NCBI GenBank assembly: GCA_023390335.1
Contig: JAEWCZ010000087.1
Location: 1-64,000 of the forward strand
Source of the DNA: Bacillota bacterium
Lineage (GTDB): Bacteria > Bacillota > Clostridia > Acetivibrionales > DSM-1351
Direction of reading: 5' to 3'
DNA length: 64,000 nt
Shown here in pieces: positions 16,264 through 24,975 of this stretch. The position numbers and the translations under genes are program-made. Below the pieces are notes generated by a model that saw only the letters and a list, made by a program, of their open reading frames with translations, ran no database searches and was not told the DNA's origin. Position 1 is the stretch's first letter; every line of letters starts with the position of its first letter.

Positions 16264-17394
16264 ATGGCTATTATTGATAGAGTAAAATTCGACGGACTTA
16301 GATCCCGTGACTGGATTGTTTACAAACATCCCGCTGAAGATCTTGTTTATGGAACACAGCTTATTGTAGGTGAGGGTCAAGTTGCGGTTTTTGTTAAAGG
16401 CGGAGAGATTTATGACTTGTTTACTCCGGGAACCTATACTCTTGATGCTAAAAATCTTCCAATACTTAAAGCCTTTGTAAACCTACCTTTTGGAGGAAAG
16501 ACTCCTTTTAGTGCAGAGATTTTTTATATCAATACTACCTCAAAGCTTGATATAAACTGGGGAACATCTGACCCCGTACAGATAATTGATCCTAAATATT
16601 ATACCAGACTCAGGGTTCGTGCTTTTGGGCAAATGGGCTTGAAACTGGAAAACTATGAAACTTTTTTCCGAGAACTGATTGGTGTAATGAACCCGGCTGA
16701 CATTATCAAATTTGACAATGTCATAGATTTCTTTAAGGGCATCTTGATTCAGAAAATCAAAAGCATTATCGCCAATGTAATTGTAAATCAGAAAATATCT
16801 GCATTAGAGATTACTGCCAGACTGGATGATATAGCAAATTATACACTTGAAATAATTGCGCCAGAATTTTCGAAATACGGTCTAACTGCAATCAACTTAA
16901 TTATAAAGTCCATTAATTTTCCCGATGAAGATTTTGAGGAAATAAATAAGATTCTCAAAAACAAGGCTGAATTTGAAATTATGGGCGACAACCGTTATAT
17001 AACAAAGCGTTCTTTTGATGTATATGACCATGCTGCCAGCAATAATTCAGGGGTGGCAGGTGCATTTGCTTCGGGTGGCGTTGGTTTTGGGATAGGTGCA
17101 TCTCTTGGTTCCGACATGCATAATACCATAAATACAAAAGCAGCTGCAGATTCAGCGACCATAACATGTCCCTCCTGCAATGCTCAAAATTCCGCAAAAT
17201 CAAAGTTTTGCTGCGAATGCGGAAAGCCACTGGAAACCCCCAAAAAGAAATGTACTTCATGCGGAATATTAGTACCTGGTAATCCAAAGTTCTGTCCTGA
17301 ATGTGGAACTCCCATGGGAACAAAGTCTTGTGAATGCGGAGCAGAAATCCCGGTAAGCACAAAATTTTGCCCACAATGCGGTAAAAAGCTGTAA
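16264..17394 (+). CDS. SPFH-domain protein with C-terminal zinc ribbons (YdjI-like)
   Basis: A 376-residue protein. About residues 20-250 form an SPFH / virion-core-type domain (GTQLIVGEGQVAVFVKGG, LFTPGTYTLD). A Gly/Ala-rich linker follows, then three double-cysteine zinc-ribbon units in the last 80 residues (CPSC...CCEC, CTSC...CPEC, CECG...CPQC). Relatives such as Bacillus YdjI sit at the membrane with stress proteins. No membrane segment is visible. The frame is open to GTG 16252, but GAGG lies there; ATG 16264 has the right spacing. The next gene also combines a zinc ribbon with a membrane module, so the two may work together. Confidence 0.82.
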   Translation: MAIIDRVKFDGLRSRDWIVYKHPAEDLVYGTQLIVGEGQVAVFVKGGEIYDLFTPGTYTLDAKNLPILKAFVNLPFGGKTPFSAEIFYINTTSKLDINWGTSDPVQIIDPKYYTRLRVRAFGQMGLKLENYETFFRELIGVMNPADIIKFDNVIDFFKGILIQKIKSIIANVIVNQKISALEITARLDDIANYTLEIIAPEFSKYGLTAINLIIKSINFPDEDFEEINKILKNKAEFEIMGDNRYITKRSFDVYDHAASNNSGVAGAFASGGVGFGIGASLGSDMHNTINTKAAADSATITCPSCNAQNSAKSKFCCECGKPLETPKKKCTSCGILVPGNPKFCPECGTPMGTKSCECGAEIPVSTKFCPQCGKKL

Positions 17395-17450
17395 TTATTT
17401 ATATTAGTTCTAAGTATAATTTAAAATAAATAAGATAGGGTGGTATGAAA

Positions 17451-17903
17451 ATGGCTCAAAATGAATGTCCTCAATGTGGGGCACCGATTGCTCTTAGTGA
17501 TAGGGAATGTAAATATTGCGGTGAAGCTTTGACCGTAAATAATTCAGCTCCTTCAGCTACTCAGAGACCTGTTTCCGATCAGCAGGAAATTGATTATAAA
17601 GCTGAGGCACTACGTTACCAACAGCAAGTAGCACAACAGCAATTCGCTCAGCAGCAGAATATATACAATGGTATCAATCCTGCCTGGCCCATAAAAAGTA
17701 AAATAGCAGCGGGTCTTTTGGCTATATTTTTAGGAGGGTTCGGAATTCACAAGTTTTACATGGGCAAGATAGGAAAAGGAATACTTTATCTGTTATTCAG
17801 TTGGACTTTTATTCCAAGTTTTATTGCTTTTATTGAAGGAATTATATACCTATGTTCTAATGATCATAATTTTCAAGTTAAGCATAAAGTGAGACTGCAA
17901 TAA
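17451..17903 (+). CDS. Zinc-ribbon TM2-domain membrane protein
   Basis: About 150 residues. The N-terminal zinc ribbon has CPQC and CKYC, a Gln-rich linker (YQQQVAQQQFAQQQ) follows, then a TM2 domain of two membrane helices with GGFGIHKFYMGK between them, the hallmark of the family. An in-frame ATG lies at 17445, but it is only 1 nt from GGTGG; ATG 17451 is better spaced. It begins about 55 bp after the SPFH gene and is followed by a terminator, so the two form an operon. Function unknown. Confidence 0.85.
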   Translation: MAQNECPQCGAPIALSDRECKYCGEALTVNNSAPSATQRPVSDQQEIDYKAEALRYQQQVAQQQFAQQQNIYNGINPAWPIKSKIAAGLLAIFLGGFGIHKFYMGKIGKGILYLLFSWTFIPSFIAFIEGIIYLCSNDHNFQVKHKVRLQ

Positions 17904-17926
17904 CATTGTTCATATATTTAATTACT

Positions 17927-17964
17927 AAAAACGGTAATGACTCTTTTCGAGATTATTACCGTTT
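17927..17964 (+). terminator. Terminator of the SPFH-TM2 operon
   Basis: An inverted repeat AAAACGGTAAT / ATTACCGTTTT with flanking T run. Confidence 0.85.
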
Positions 17965-18041
17965 TAGTTTTATATTGAGGTATTATAATATTTTATTTGT
18001 ATAAAATAAACACATTCAAAATACTGACTAGGAGGTTTTGA

Positions 18042-19214
18042 ATGTCAAAAAGAGCTAAGCTATTGTTAACTGTTAGTGCCCTTTTCACCCTTGCAATGGG
18101 TATTTCAAATGTTTTCCTTAATATATTATTATGGAAAGAATCAAAGAATTTTATAGTTTTAGCACAGTACAACCTTATGCAGTATATATTTCTACCTATT
18201 ACCTTCATTTTTGCCGGATGGTTGTCTAAAAGAAAAAATGGTATATGGTCTTTGAGGTTAGGTATAGTTTTCTTCATATTATTATTTGGACTCATCCTTT
18301 TATTTGAAGACAAAATATCAAAATTTGTACTGCTATTGGGAATATTATTCGGGGTGGCTGCAGGTTTTTACTGGCTTGCTTATCATGTGCTAAGTTTTGA
18401 TTTTACATCAACTCAAAACAGAGATACCTTTAATGGCTTTAACGGTTCAATTTGTGGAATTTGTGGTGCGATTGCCCCTATTTCTTCAGCTTATATAATT
18501 AATAAAAATCTCCTTGGAATGGGCTATACTATTGTCTTTTCTATTTCATTGCTGTTATTTGTAATACTAATATTGGTATCCTTTTTAATAAAAGCAGAAT
18601 ACTATGGCAGCAAAATTAACTATAAAAAAGTCTTTGGCAGTAACTCCCGGGACTGGAGCATTTTGAGGAAAGGCATATTTATGTGGGGCTTCAGAGATGT
18701 TATTATAGGATTTCTAATAATCGTTCTTGTTTTTAAAAGTACAGGCAGCGAATGGTCTGTAGGTACCTTTGCCCTCATTGCTTCTGTTATCTCGTCAGTA
18801 GCATATGTAGTTGAACAAAAGCTTATTAAGCCAAAAGCAAGGTTAAAATCAATGCTTATAGGTTCAATATTAATGTTTACAGCAGTTTGGGGATTAGTTG
18901 TAAACATTCGTTACGGAACGCTTATGTTGTATATGATAATGGAATCTGCATCTTTACCCTTTTTCCTGGTTCCTTTTTCTTCTGCCAGCTTCAATATTAT
19001 AAGTCTTCAGCACCAAGATGATTTGCGGCTAGAATACATTATAAACAAAGAAATCGTGGTTAACCTTGGCAGGATAATAAGCTTGTCTGTTCTTATAGGT
19101 TTGCTGTGGTTTTTTAAATATGACCGAAGTCTAAATTATTTTCTTTTAATTATAGGTTGTACACAACTTATCGCTCTTTATTTTTTAAGAAAAATGAAAG
19201 TCTGGAGGATGTAA
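18042..19214 (+). CDS. MFS transporter (YqgE-like)
   Basis: A 390-residue integral membrane protein with about 11-12 helices and a short cytosolic loop in the middle (about 190-205). The hallmark of the YqgE-type subgroup is the early SNVFLNILLWK and the IINKEIVVNLGRIISL segment near residue 340. Substrate unknown. AGGAGG precedes ATG 18042. Monocistronic. Its stop codon is inside an 11-bp inverted repeat shared with the convergent operon. Confidence 0.85.
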   Translation: MSKRAKLLLTVSALFTLAMGISNVFLNILLWKESKNFIVLAQYNLMQYIFLPITFIFAGWLSKRKNGIWSLRLGIVFFILLFGLILLFEDKISKFVLLLGILFGVAAGFYWLAYHVLSFDFTSTQNRDTFNGFNGSICGICGAIAPISSAYIINKNLLGMGYTIVFSISLLLFVILILVSFLIKAEYYGSKINYKKVFGSNSRDWSILRKGIFMWGFRDVIIGFLIIVLVFKSTGSEWSVGTFALIASVISSVAYVVEQKLIKPKARLKSMLIGSILMFTAVWGLVVNIRYGTLMLYMIMESASLPFFLVPFSSASFNIISLQHQDDLRLEYIINKEIVVNLGRIISLSVLIGLLWFFKYDRSLNYFLLIIGCTQLIALYFLRKMKVWRM

Positions 19215-19239
19215 TTTTAAAAATGAAATACATCCTCCA
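19203..19239. terminator. Inverted repeat between convergent units
   Basis: TGGAGGATGTA (19203-19213, including the MFS stop) is perfectly complementary to TACATCCTCCA (19229-19239). It can form a strong hairpin in either transcript. T tracts are only moderate, so terminator strength is uncertain. Confidence 0.6.
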
Positions 19240-19246
19240 TCAACTC

Positions 19247-20017
19247 CTATTTTTCATATACCTCGGTTGTACCATAGGCAGCATTTGAAACTCTGGGAGA
19301 AAACCCTTCTATCTGTACCCCATCCTGACACATTTGTTTAAATGCATTATAGCGAGACTGACCATCGGCAGACTTCAGCAAACCACTGTAGTTTTTATTC
19401 AGAATCAGCTTTATAAGGTGTACATCCAAACTGCTTGATTGTTCAGCGATGTTTGTTCCATCAAACCATTTAATTATCTGAGAACTGTTAAATTGAGCTT
19501 CATTCCCTACCCATAAGTATCTGGTTGCCTTGTACAAGTCATCACAAAGCTCCAAGTTAAGCCGCTTATTCTCTTTTAAGGTATTCAAGCAGCTTTCATT
19601 ACCCGCTCTAAGTACCAGTATCAATACATTTTGTTCCGGTGAGCAGGAAGTTGTATGAACATTAGTATTTTTCTCTTTTCTCTCTAGGGACACTTCCTTT
19701 TGGTCATTGTTATATTTTTTTTGATAGATAAAAATCATGGAGATTCCTACTATCGCCAGACCCGCAATGAAAAGACCCTTCACATCTAATCTTCCTTTCT
19801 TCTTGTTTATAGTCATATATGGTTTAAGTAATTTGGAAACAATATCAGTACAGGTATCGATTATTTTTCGGTTGTCTTCATCTGATACGTTAAGACGGAG
19901 AATACTGCTTGATAATGTTTTTATAGCACATTTTAATGGATCTTTTTGTTTTTCGCAAGGATGCCATTCTTTTTCAAAATCTTTTTCCCATTTTTCAATA
20001 TTATCGCCTATTTCCAT
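19247..20017 (-). CDS. Membrane-anchored protein of the dynamin-like operon
   Basis: About 256 residues, family not recognised. The N-terminal 80 residues are charged and helical (WEKDFEKEWHPCEKQ). A single membrane segment (GLFIAGLAIVGISMIFIY) follows near residue 85, then a polar linker and a soluble C-terminal domain of about 130 residues with LILVLRAGNESCLNTL and a conserved-looking ending. Topology cannot be decided. The frame is open upstream into the GTPase gene; I chose ATG 20017, 1 nt after the GTPase stop (20021-20019), so translation is probably coupled. ATG 20029 is an alternative. Last gene of a four-gene operon. It could anchor the soluble GTPase at the membrane, which is inference. 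Confidence 0.72.
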   Translation of the reverse strand: MEIGDNIEKWEKDFEKEWHPCEKQKDPLKCAIKTLSSSILRLNVSDEDNRKIIDTCTDIVSKLLKPYMTINKKKGRLDVKGLFIAGLAIVGISMIFIYQKKYNNDQKEVSLERKEKNTNVHTTSCSPEQNVLILVLRAGNESCLNTLKENKRLNLELCDDLYKATRYLWVGNEAQFNSSQIIKWFDGTNIAEQSSSLDVHLIKLILNKNYSGLLKSADGQSRYNAFKQMCQDGVQIEGFSPRVSNAAYGTTEVYEK

Positions 20018-20018
20018 C

Positions 20019-22637
20019 TTAAACCCCATTCCCGTCAACAGCAACTTCCTTAATATTATTGGATACCGCTGAAGCGTTATTGGCTTGAAGTAAAATTTTA
20101 TTCCATCTCCCGATTTCCTCTTCATGCTTTTGCTCGCTCATGCTTATTTTCGATTTTATTGTTTCATTTACTGTTGTTATAAGAGTATTTATTGAAATTG
20201 AGAATGCATCAGAATAACTGTTCAACTGTTCAGCCATCCATTCAAACATATACTTCCAGAATAATTCTTTAGCATTGGTTAAGCCGAAGTCCCATTTCTG
20301 TTTCAAGCCTACACCATTAGGAAAATAATACTTATTGCCTATTACATCAACATTCTCATTATAATACTCTGTGTATTCACTTCCACAAAATGAACTTTTT
20401 TTCACTCTTGACTTAACCACTTTTTTGCTTTCAATACGAACTTTTTCCTCAGGAGGTTTTGAAGCAAACTCAAAAATTCCGTCAGGCAAAGACAGTTCAT
20501 TAATATCTACAGCTTGAAGTATATTCTCAATTGTTTCAGTCATTTCAAGATCATTGATCCCCAACTTTTTTCTGCATATTTCCGCTATCTCTTCTATATG
20601 CCCCTGAATCATATTTCTTAGTGGAAGAACCAACTCATTTGAATACGATTGGAGAAGAAGCCCGGCTCTTGCTGACAGTGCCTTGTTTATTGCTACATCT
20701 AAAAAATCATAGCGTTCCATATACTTCTGAATTTCTTCGGTTTTATTTGCGGCTTTCATAACAAAGTGATTGTTAACGACTTCCTTGTCCCTTAGTCCAC
20801 CAAGTATGATCCTGCTTACATAATCATATGCTCTTGCAAGTCGGGAGGACACTTCAGCAGGAAGAAAATCCATTTTTCCCTGCACTTCATCGTATGTATC
20901 GTTATTTATAATTGAATCTCCTATAATTTGTATTATTCCTAGTCTTAGCTCATCCGTCAGGTGTGCAACTGAGTCAAACATGTTGGAAAAATCCTCAATA
21001 CTTCCGAATATTTCTTGATGTTCATCAACAAACTGTTCTGCATCATATGTTCCTTTTCCCTCATTTATCTTCCTTGTTATTTGCTGAAGATTTTCCTGAA
21101 ACTCCTGCTTTTTTTCACCTATTCTCCCGGGTGAAATTACAATTTCCTCCTTTAATGAAACGACCTCCGACTTGACTTTGTCAATTCTGTTCCTCTCCCC
21201 ATCGGGTATATCCTTACTTTCGTATTCTGCCAGTTCATCCAATATTGAATTCAAGTCGCTTTTTATACTATCGGCAGCTTCTTCACTATCACAGCCTATA
21301 AGTTCGGCTTTAAGTCTTACAGTACCAAGATAATAATTTACAAGCCTAAGCTTTGATTTTGTAACTCTTATGCTCCCAAGAGTTTTTAAAGTACTGTGGA
21401 GAGCACAGAATATTTTAAATAACTCGCATATTGCAGGCATTATAACCAGCTGGGAAAAACTGTTATTTAGACGCTCCTGTATTCTCTCAAACAGCAGGTT
21501 TCCGTTACTGCATTGGTATGTATAGTCAAGAAGTTTTCTTAAATCTTCTTCCTTCAGATCATGACCGTGTTTTATACTGCTTCTTAAATCTGCAAGCCAA
21601 TTTTCAAGTTCTTCATTATATGCATTGCTGTCATAAATATCATAACAATCCTTCATTAAGCTTTTGAGAAACCATTTGTAGTTATATTTTAGAGCATCAT
21701 TTTGATATTGAGGCTCCTTGTTCATATTCTTATGTGAAACAGGCCCCCAAGCACATTGTGCATAAAACAGGGGGAGGGCAGTAAACGGTATTATCTCAGG
21801 CTCGTTTTTCAGAGATAATACTTCCCTTATCTCTTTTTTGAGATTAGATATATTTAAATCAAGTTCTACATCTGTCTCATTTCTCAAATCGACTCTGTTA
21901 AGCAGAAAAATTATTGAATCATGTCTGCCTCCTAAAAAATTGACAATATCCTTTAGTTCTCCCAGAAGCTTTTTTCTGTTCTCATCATCCGTATGACAAT
22001 AGTCCATGGCCACAAGACACAGGGATCTTGTCAGCATTTCCTGTATAACACTCAGATTTTCCTTGTCCCCGCTGTTTTTCAGGCCGGGCAGGTCCACAAG
22101 TTCCACACATATATCTTCCGGAAGGTTAAGTATTTCAGGTGATGAACCTATAAGCAAAGGCCCTTTTGAGTAAATCCTCGGAGGTGCAGAATTTTTTCTG
22201 TTATCAAAATATGTTTTCATTGTGTCACTATTAATGTTATATGCCTCTTCATCTGAAATATCCTGCTTAATTTGTCCGGTCTTCCACTTTGCATTTTTTG
22301 TTTTTTCTATATAAAGAGACCGTTTGTTAGAATTTTTCAAAACCAGAATTCCGGCACTTTTTTCACCGGAATCTATGGGTGCTATCATTTTTCCTGCCAA
22401 TGCATTTGTAAGTGTTGATTTTCCCGATGAAGTAGTACCTATAGTAGCAATAGAAAGAACGGGATTTTTTATCCTTTCCATAGCACGTTTATGTTCTTCA
22501 AAAAAACTTTTAAATTGTGTAGTAACCAGCTCATCCCCTAAAAAGTCTTCCTTGTATTCGTTAAAAAGAGCCGTCATACCATTACCCAAATCCTCTAAAA
22601 GTTTCTGAGTTGACTTTAGTTTATCACTGTTACACAT
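20019..22637 (-). CDS. Dynamin-like large GTPase
   Basis: An 872-residue protein. The GTPase domain shows G1 GTTSSGKST (67-75), G3 DLPG (182-185) and G4 NRVD (247-250), and it is followed by more than 500 residues of mainly helical, charged sequence with coiled-coil-like stretches (around 460-530). This is the architecture of bacterial dynamin-like proteins, which remodel membranes or act in stress and phage defence. No long hydrophobic paddle is visible, so membrane contact may depend on its operon partners. The frame is open to a codon at 22643, but AAGGAGG lies 1 nt before it; ATG 22637 has the correct 7-nt spacing. Third gene of four. Confident on the GTPase, not on function. Confidence 0.82.
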   Translation of the reverse strand: MCNSDKLKSTQKLLEDLGNGMTALFNEYKEDFLGDELVTTQFKSFFEEHKRAMERIKNPVLSIATIGTTSSGKSTLTNALAGKMIAPIDSGEKSAGILVLKNSNKRSLYIEKTKNAKWKTGQIKQDISDEEAYNINSDTMKTYFDNRKNSAPPRIYSKGPLLIGSSPEILNLPEDICVELVDLPGLKNSGDKENLSVIQEMLTRSLCLVAMDYCHTDDENRKKLLGELKDIVNFLGGRHDSIIFLLNRVDLRNETDVELDLNISNLKKEIREVLSLKNEPEIIPFTALPLFYAQCAWGPVSHKNMNKEPQYQNDALKYNYKWFLKSLMKDCYDIYDSNAYNEELENWLADLRSSIKHGHDLKEEDLRKLLDYTYQCSNGNLLFERIQERLNNSFSQLVIMPAICELFKIFCALHSTLKTLGSIRVTKSKLRLVNYYLGTVRLKAELIGCDSEEAADSIKSDLNSILDELAEYESKDIPDGERNRIDKVKSEVVSLKEEIVISPGRIGEKKQEFQENLQQITRKINEGKGTYDAEQFVDEHQEIFGSIEDFSNMFDSVAHLTDELRLGIIQIIGDSIINNDTYDEVQGKMDFLPAEVSSRLARAYDYVSRIILGGLRDKEVVNNHFVMKAANKTEEIQKYMERYDFLDVAINKALSARAGLLLQSYSNELVLPLRNMIQGHIEEIAEICRKKLGINDLEMTETIENILQAVDINELSLPDGIFEFASKPPEEKVRIESKKVVKSRVKKSSFCGSEYTEYYNENVDVIGNKYYFPNGVGLKQKWDFGLTNAKELFWKYMFEWMAEQLNSYSDAFSISINTLITTVNETIKSKISMSEQKHEEEIGRWNKILLQANNASAVSNNIKEVAVDGNGV

Positions 22638-22675
22638 TAACATTCCTCCTTATATCTCTTTCCATCTCATACATG

Positions 22676-24076
22676 TCACTGTAGAGGATAGGCCGGGTGG
22701 TGAATAGACTTTAGTACCGAATTTATTTTATCCAAAAAGCCTTTGTCCACATTTGATACATTTTCACTTAAGAGTTTATCAAGACTTTCATCCAGACTGC
22801 TGATATTTTGGATTTTTGCCTTTGTCAAGGAATTACAATTTCCATATGTAAACAGATTTATCCCCCTGCTTAGCAGAGGCTTTACGTACTTGTTGACTTC
22901 CTCGTAAGTAGCTCCCATATTGGCTAACGCATTTGCTGTATCCGCATAAATAGCAGGCAATACTTTACTATAATTATCTATTTGCTCAATTTCCGAAAGC
23001 AATGAAAAATAAAAATCTCCTATAGAACGTCGTATCATTTCAGCCCCCGGTATGTTTTCAACCAGTAAAGGAAGCTTGGGAACAGTTCCATACTCCACCA
23101 GATGATATGCATCTGCATACATCCCTGCACAGCAGGAAAATATACCTGATACCTGCTCAGAAATCTTCTCTTTTACAGCATCCCTTATTTCACCGGCTTC
23201 TGATAATTGTGAATATAACTGCTGGATGATTTGCTTTTTATCTTCGGCCTGATCACCAAGCTTTTCAATCATTTTAATAATCTTTATGTTATTATTTAAT
23301 TTTTCAGAATAAAACCCTTCTGATTTTATTCCCAACTCCTGTACAAGTTCCATGCTTTTTTTACTTTCTTCATATAAAGCATTTAGATACAGAGGTTTAA
23401 TGTTAATCCTTCCAAGCTCAACCCCCACGGGAAGATTCACCTTTTCACCCAGCCCCCATGACCACATTTTCAAAATTATTGTTTGCCCGTCATTAATAAA
23501 TTCAGGTGTTAAGACTAGAATCGGCTGGCCTTGGAGCCCTGAAAACAAATAATTTACCGATGCATCGTTAGAGGGTGCATCCTCCCTCCAACTACCTATA
23601 TCTGATATAACAGGGTGAGTGCTTACACTGTTATAATGTGTTATAAGAAAAGAGGATAAATTTCCGTTGATGGTTCTCGCTATAGGGTGATCTTTATCCT
23701 TTAATGACGTTATTATTCTGCATGGAATTACCTCTTTGCCGTCTATATTACAGCCTTCAAAGGGTGTATTCAGAGCAAAATGCATATCAAATGGTTCTCT
23801 TAAAGGCCAACAATTGGAATAAAAGGTTTTTTGCTTCCATTCATCCATACGCATTTCAAATTGTGTCCTTGCTTCCGTCAACCTGAGCTGATGATCAATC
23901 AGCTGTATCTTGCTTTTATTATCAAAATTTATGTTTGCTTCTTTCTGTTTTTTATCTATGTCCTTTTGTTCGGCGCCTGTAAAAAAGTCGTATGCCTTTT
24001 TTGCAGCTGAGGAAATTGCCCGGGTTGCCAATCTCGATACAACCAAAAGAGCTATATCGTCTACTCCAAATGCCAT
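22676..24076 (-). CDS. Uncharacterised partner of the dynamin-like GTPase
   Basis: A 466-residue protein I do not recognise. The first 30 residues form an amphipathic or weakly hydrophobic segment rich in Ala and Ser (DDIALLVVSRLATRAI), a possible membrane-insertion helix. Residues 35-75 are charged and coiled-coil-like. The middle (80-220) has a beta-rich look with WPLREPFDMHF and LFSGLQGQPILVLTPEF. The C-terminal half is helical. AGGGGGAT precedes ATG 24076. It lies 38 bp before the GTPase gene and 37 bp after the acidic zinc-protein gene, so it is part of one transcript. Confidence 0.75.
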   Translation of the reverse strand: MAFGVDDIALLVVSRLATRAISSAAKKAYDFFTGAEQKDIDKKQKEANINFDNKSKIQLIDHQLRLTEARTQFEMRMDEWKQKTFYSNCWPLREPFDMHFALNTPFEGCNIDGKEVIPCRIITSLKDKDHPIARTINGNLSSFLITHYNSVSTHPVISDIGSWREDAPSNDASVNYLFSGLQGQPILVLTPEFINDGQTIILKMWSWGLGEKVNLPVGVELGRINIKPLYLNALYEESKKSMELVQELGIKSEGFYSEKLNNNIKIIKMIEKLGDQAEDKKQIIQQLYSQLSEAGEIRDAVKEKISEQVSGIFSCCAGMYADAYHLVEYGTVPKLPLLVENIPGAEMIRRSIGDFYFSLLSEIEQIDNYSKVLPAIYADTANALANMGATYEEVNKYVKPLLSRGINLFTYGNCNSLTKAKIQNISSLDESLDKLLSENVSNVDKGFLDKINSVLKSIHHPAYPLQ

Positions 24077-24113
24077 AATTTTATCCCCCTATGTATAGGT
24101 TATATAGATATCC

Positions 24114-24488
24114 TTACCAATGATCGCTATAGTTGTGTCCACAATTACTGCAAGTGTTGCCCGATATGCTCTCATAATGCTGACAGTTGCAGAGATAACG
24201 CATACATTTTCCGTATCCGTGAAAACTTGGACTATTTGAAGAATGCTGTTTTATTATACTGTTTTGAGCATAATTCCTTGAGACTTCGCCGGTATCCGTG
24301 TTTTCAGTTTTCTCATACTCTGTATTCTCATCAGAATCATCTTCATGATTTATGTCATCATCATTGTCATCTTCTTCTGAATCTTCATCTTCATCAGTCG
24401 CATCCTCAGTGTCGTAATCAGTGTCTTCCTGATGGTTATCATCAGTGTAATCGTAATCCTCATCATCCTCCCAAAAACCGTTACTCAT
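24114..24488 (-). CDS. Highly acidic protein with C-terminal zinc-finger-like motif
   Basis: 124 residues in two parts. Residues 6-65 are overwhelmingly Asp and Glu with few hydrophobic residues, so that part is disordered and strongly negative. The last 35 residues have a C-x4-C-x-C ... C-x2-C-x2-H pattern (KCMRYLCNC, CSNCGH) that looks like a zinc site. The frame is open to TTG 24503, but GGAGG lies just after it; ATG 24488 is 8 nt from that site. First gene of the dynamin operon. Acidic tracts can mimic DNA or act as regulators, but no function can be assigned. Confidence 0.75.
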   Translation of the reverse strand: MSNGFWEDDEDYDYTDDNHQEDTDYDTEDATDEDEDSEEDDNDDDINHEDDSDENTEYEKTENTDTGEVSRNYAQNSIIKQHSSNSPSFHGYGKCMRYLCNCQHYESISGNTCSNCGHNYSDHW

Positions 24489-24643
24489 TTGCATTACCTC
24501 CAATCAAGTAATATCATTAGAATAATTATATATTAATTATATTTATTTAGGTACCATGTATTTCATTTTTTTTAAATAAATGTAACTTAGTTAAAAATTT
24601 GTCATTCGTTATGACCAAAAGAAAAATTTTATTTAATATATTG

Positions 24644-24672
24644 TTGACAAAACTGCTAAATGTATTTATAAT
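24644..24672 (+). promoter_or_regulatory. Consensus sigma-A promoter of tRNA-Leu
   Basis: A perfect -35 TTGACA (24644-24649) and -10 TATAAT (24667-24672) with a 17-bp spacer. Transcription should start near 24679, just before the tRNA. Confidence 0.95.
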
Positions 24673-24685
24673 AAGAACTGCTCGA

Positions 24686-24767
<82 letters not shown>

Positions 24768-24768
<1 letters not shown>

Positions 24769-24803
24769 AAAAAGGATTTCACAATTTGTGAAATCCTTTT
24801 TTA
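24768..24803 (+). terminator. Terminator of tRNA-Leu
   Basis: A 15-bp perfect inverted repeat with a 5-nt loop, ending in six T residues. Confidence 0.92.
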
Positions 24804-24826
24804 TGCCCTGAAATTGTATAAAAGTA

Positions 24827-24891
24827 ATTAAAATTAAAAATTGACATAAATTGGTATATGGTATATCATTTCAAATAAAATAAATACAAAC
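24827..24891 (+). promoter_or_regulatory. Promoter segment, copy A of a 65-bp near-identical pair
   Basis: It contains TTGACA (24841-24846), then TTGGTATATGGTATATCAT, with TATCAT as a -10 at 17-bp spacing. The whole 65 bp aligns with 27272-27336, with only a handful of differences and a 1-nt shift. Copy A has a tandem GGTATAT GGTATAT that could be an operator. It drives the beta-helix gene. Confidence 0.75.
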
Positions 24892-24975
24892 AGAGGTGTC
24901 CACTTTTTTAGGGTATTTTTCTTTGAACCAAACATGTGAAGTCAGTGGAACTGATGAATTTTTTGGAGGGTTAAT

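Noticed and set aside
24227..24511. A His/Leu-rich open frame on the plus strand
   Set aside because: It is the complement of the Asp/Glu-rich gene at 24114-24488. GAT/GAA codons read backwards as ATC/TTC and shifted His/Leu codons, so the frame is an artefact.
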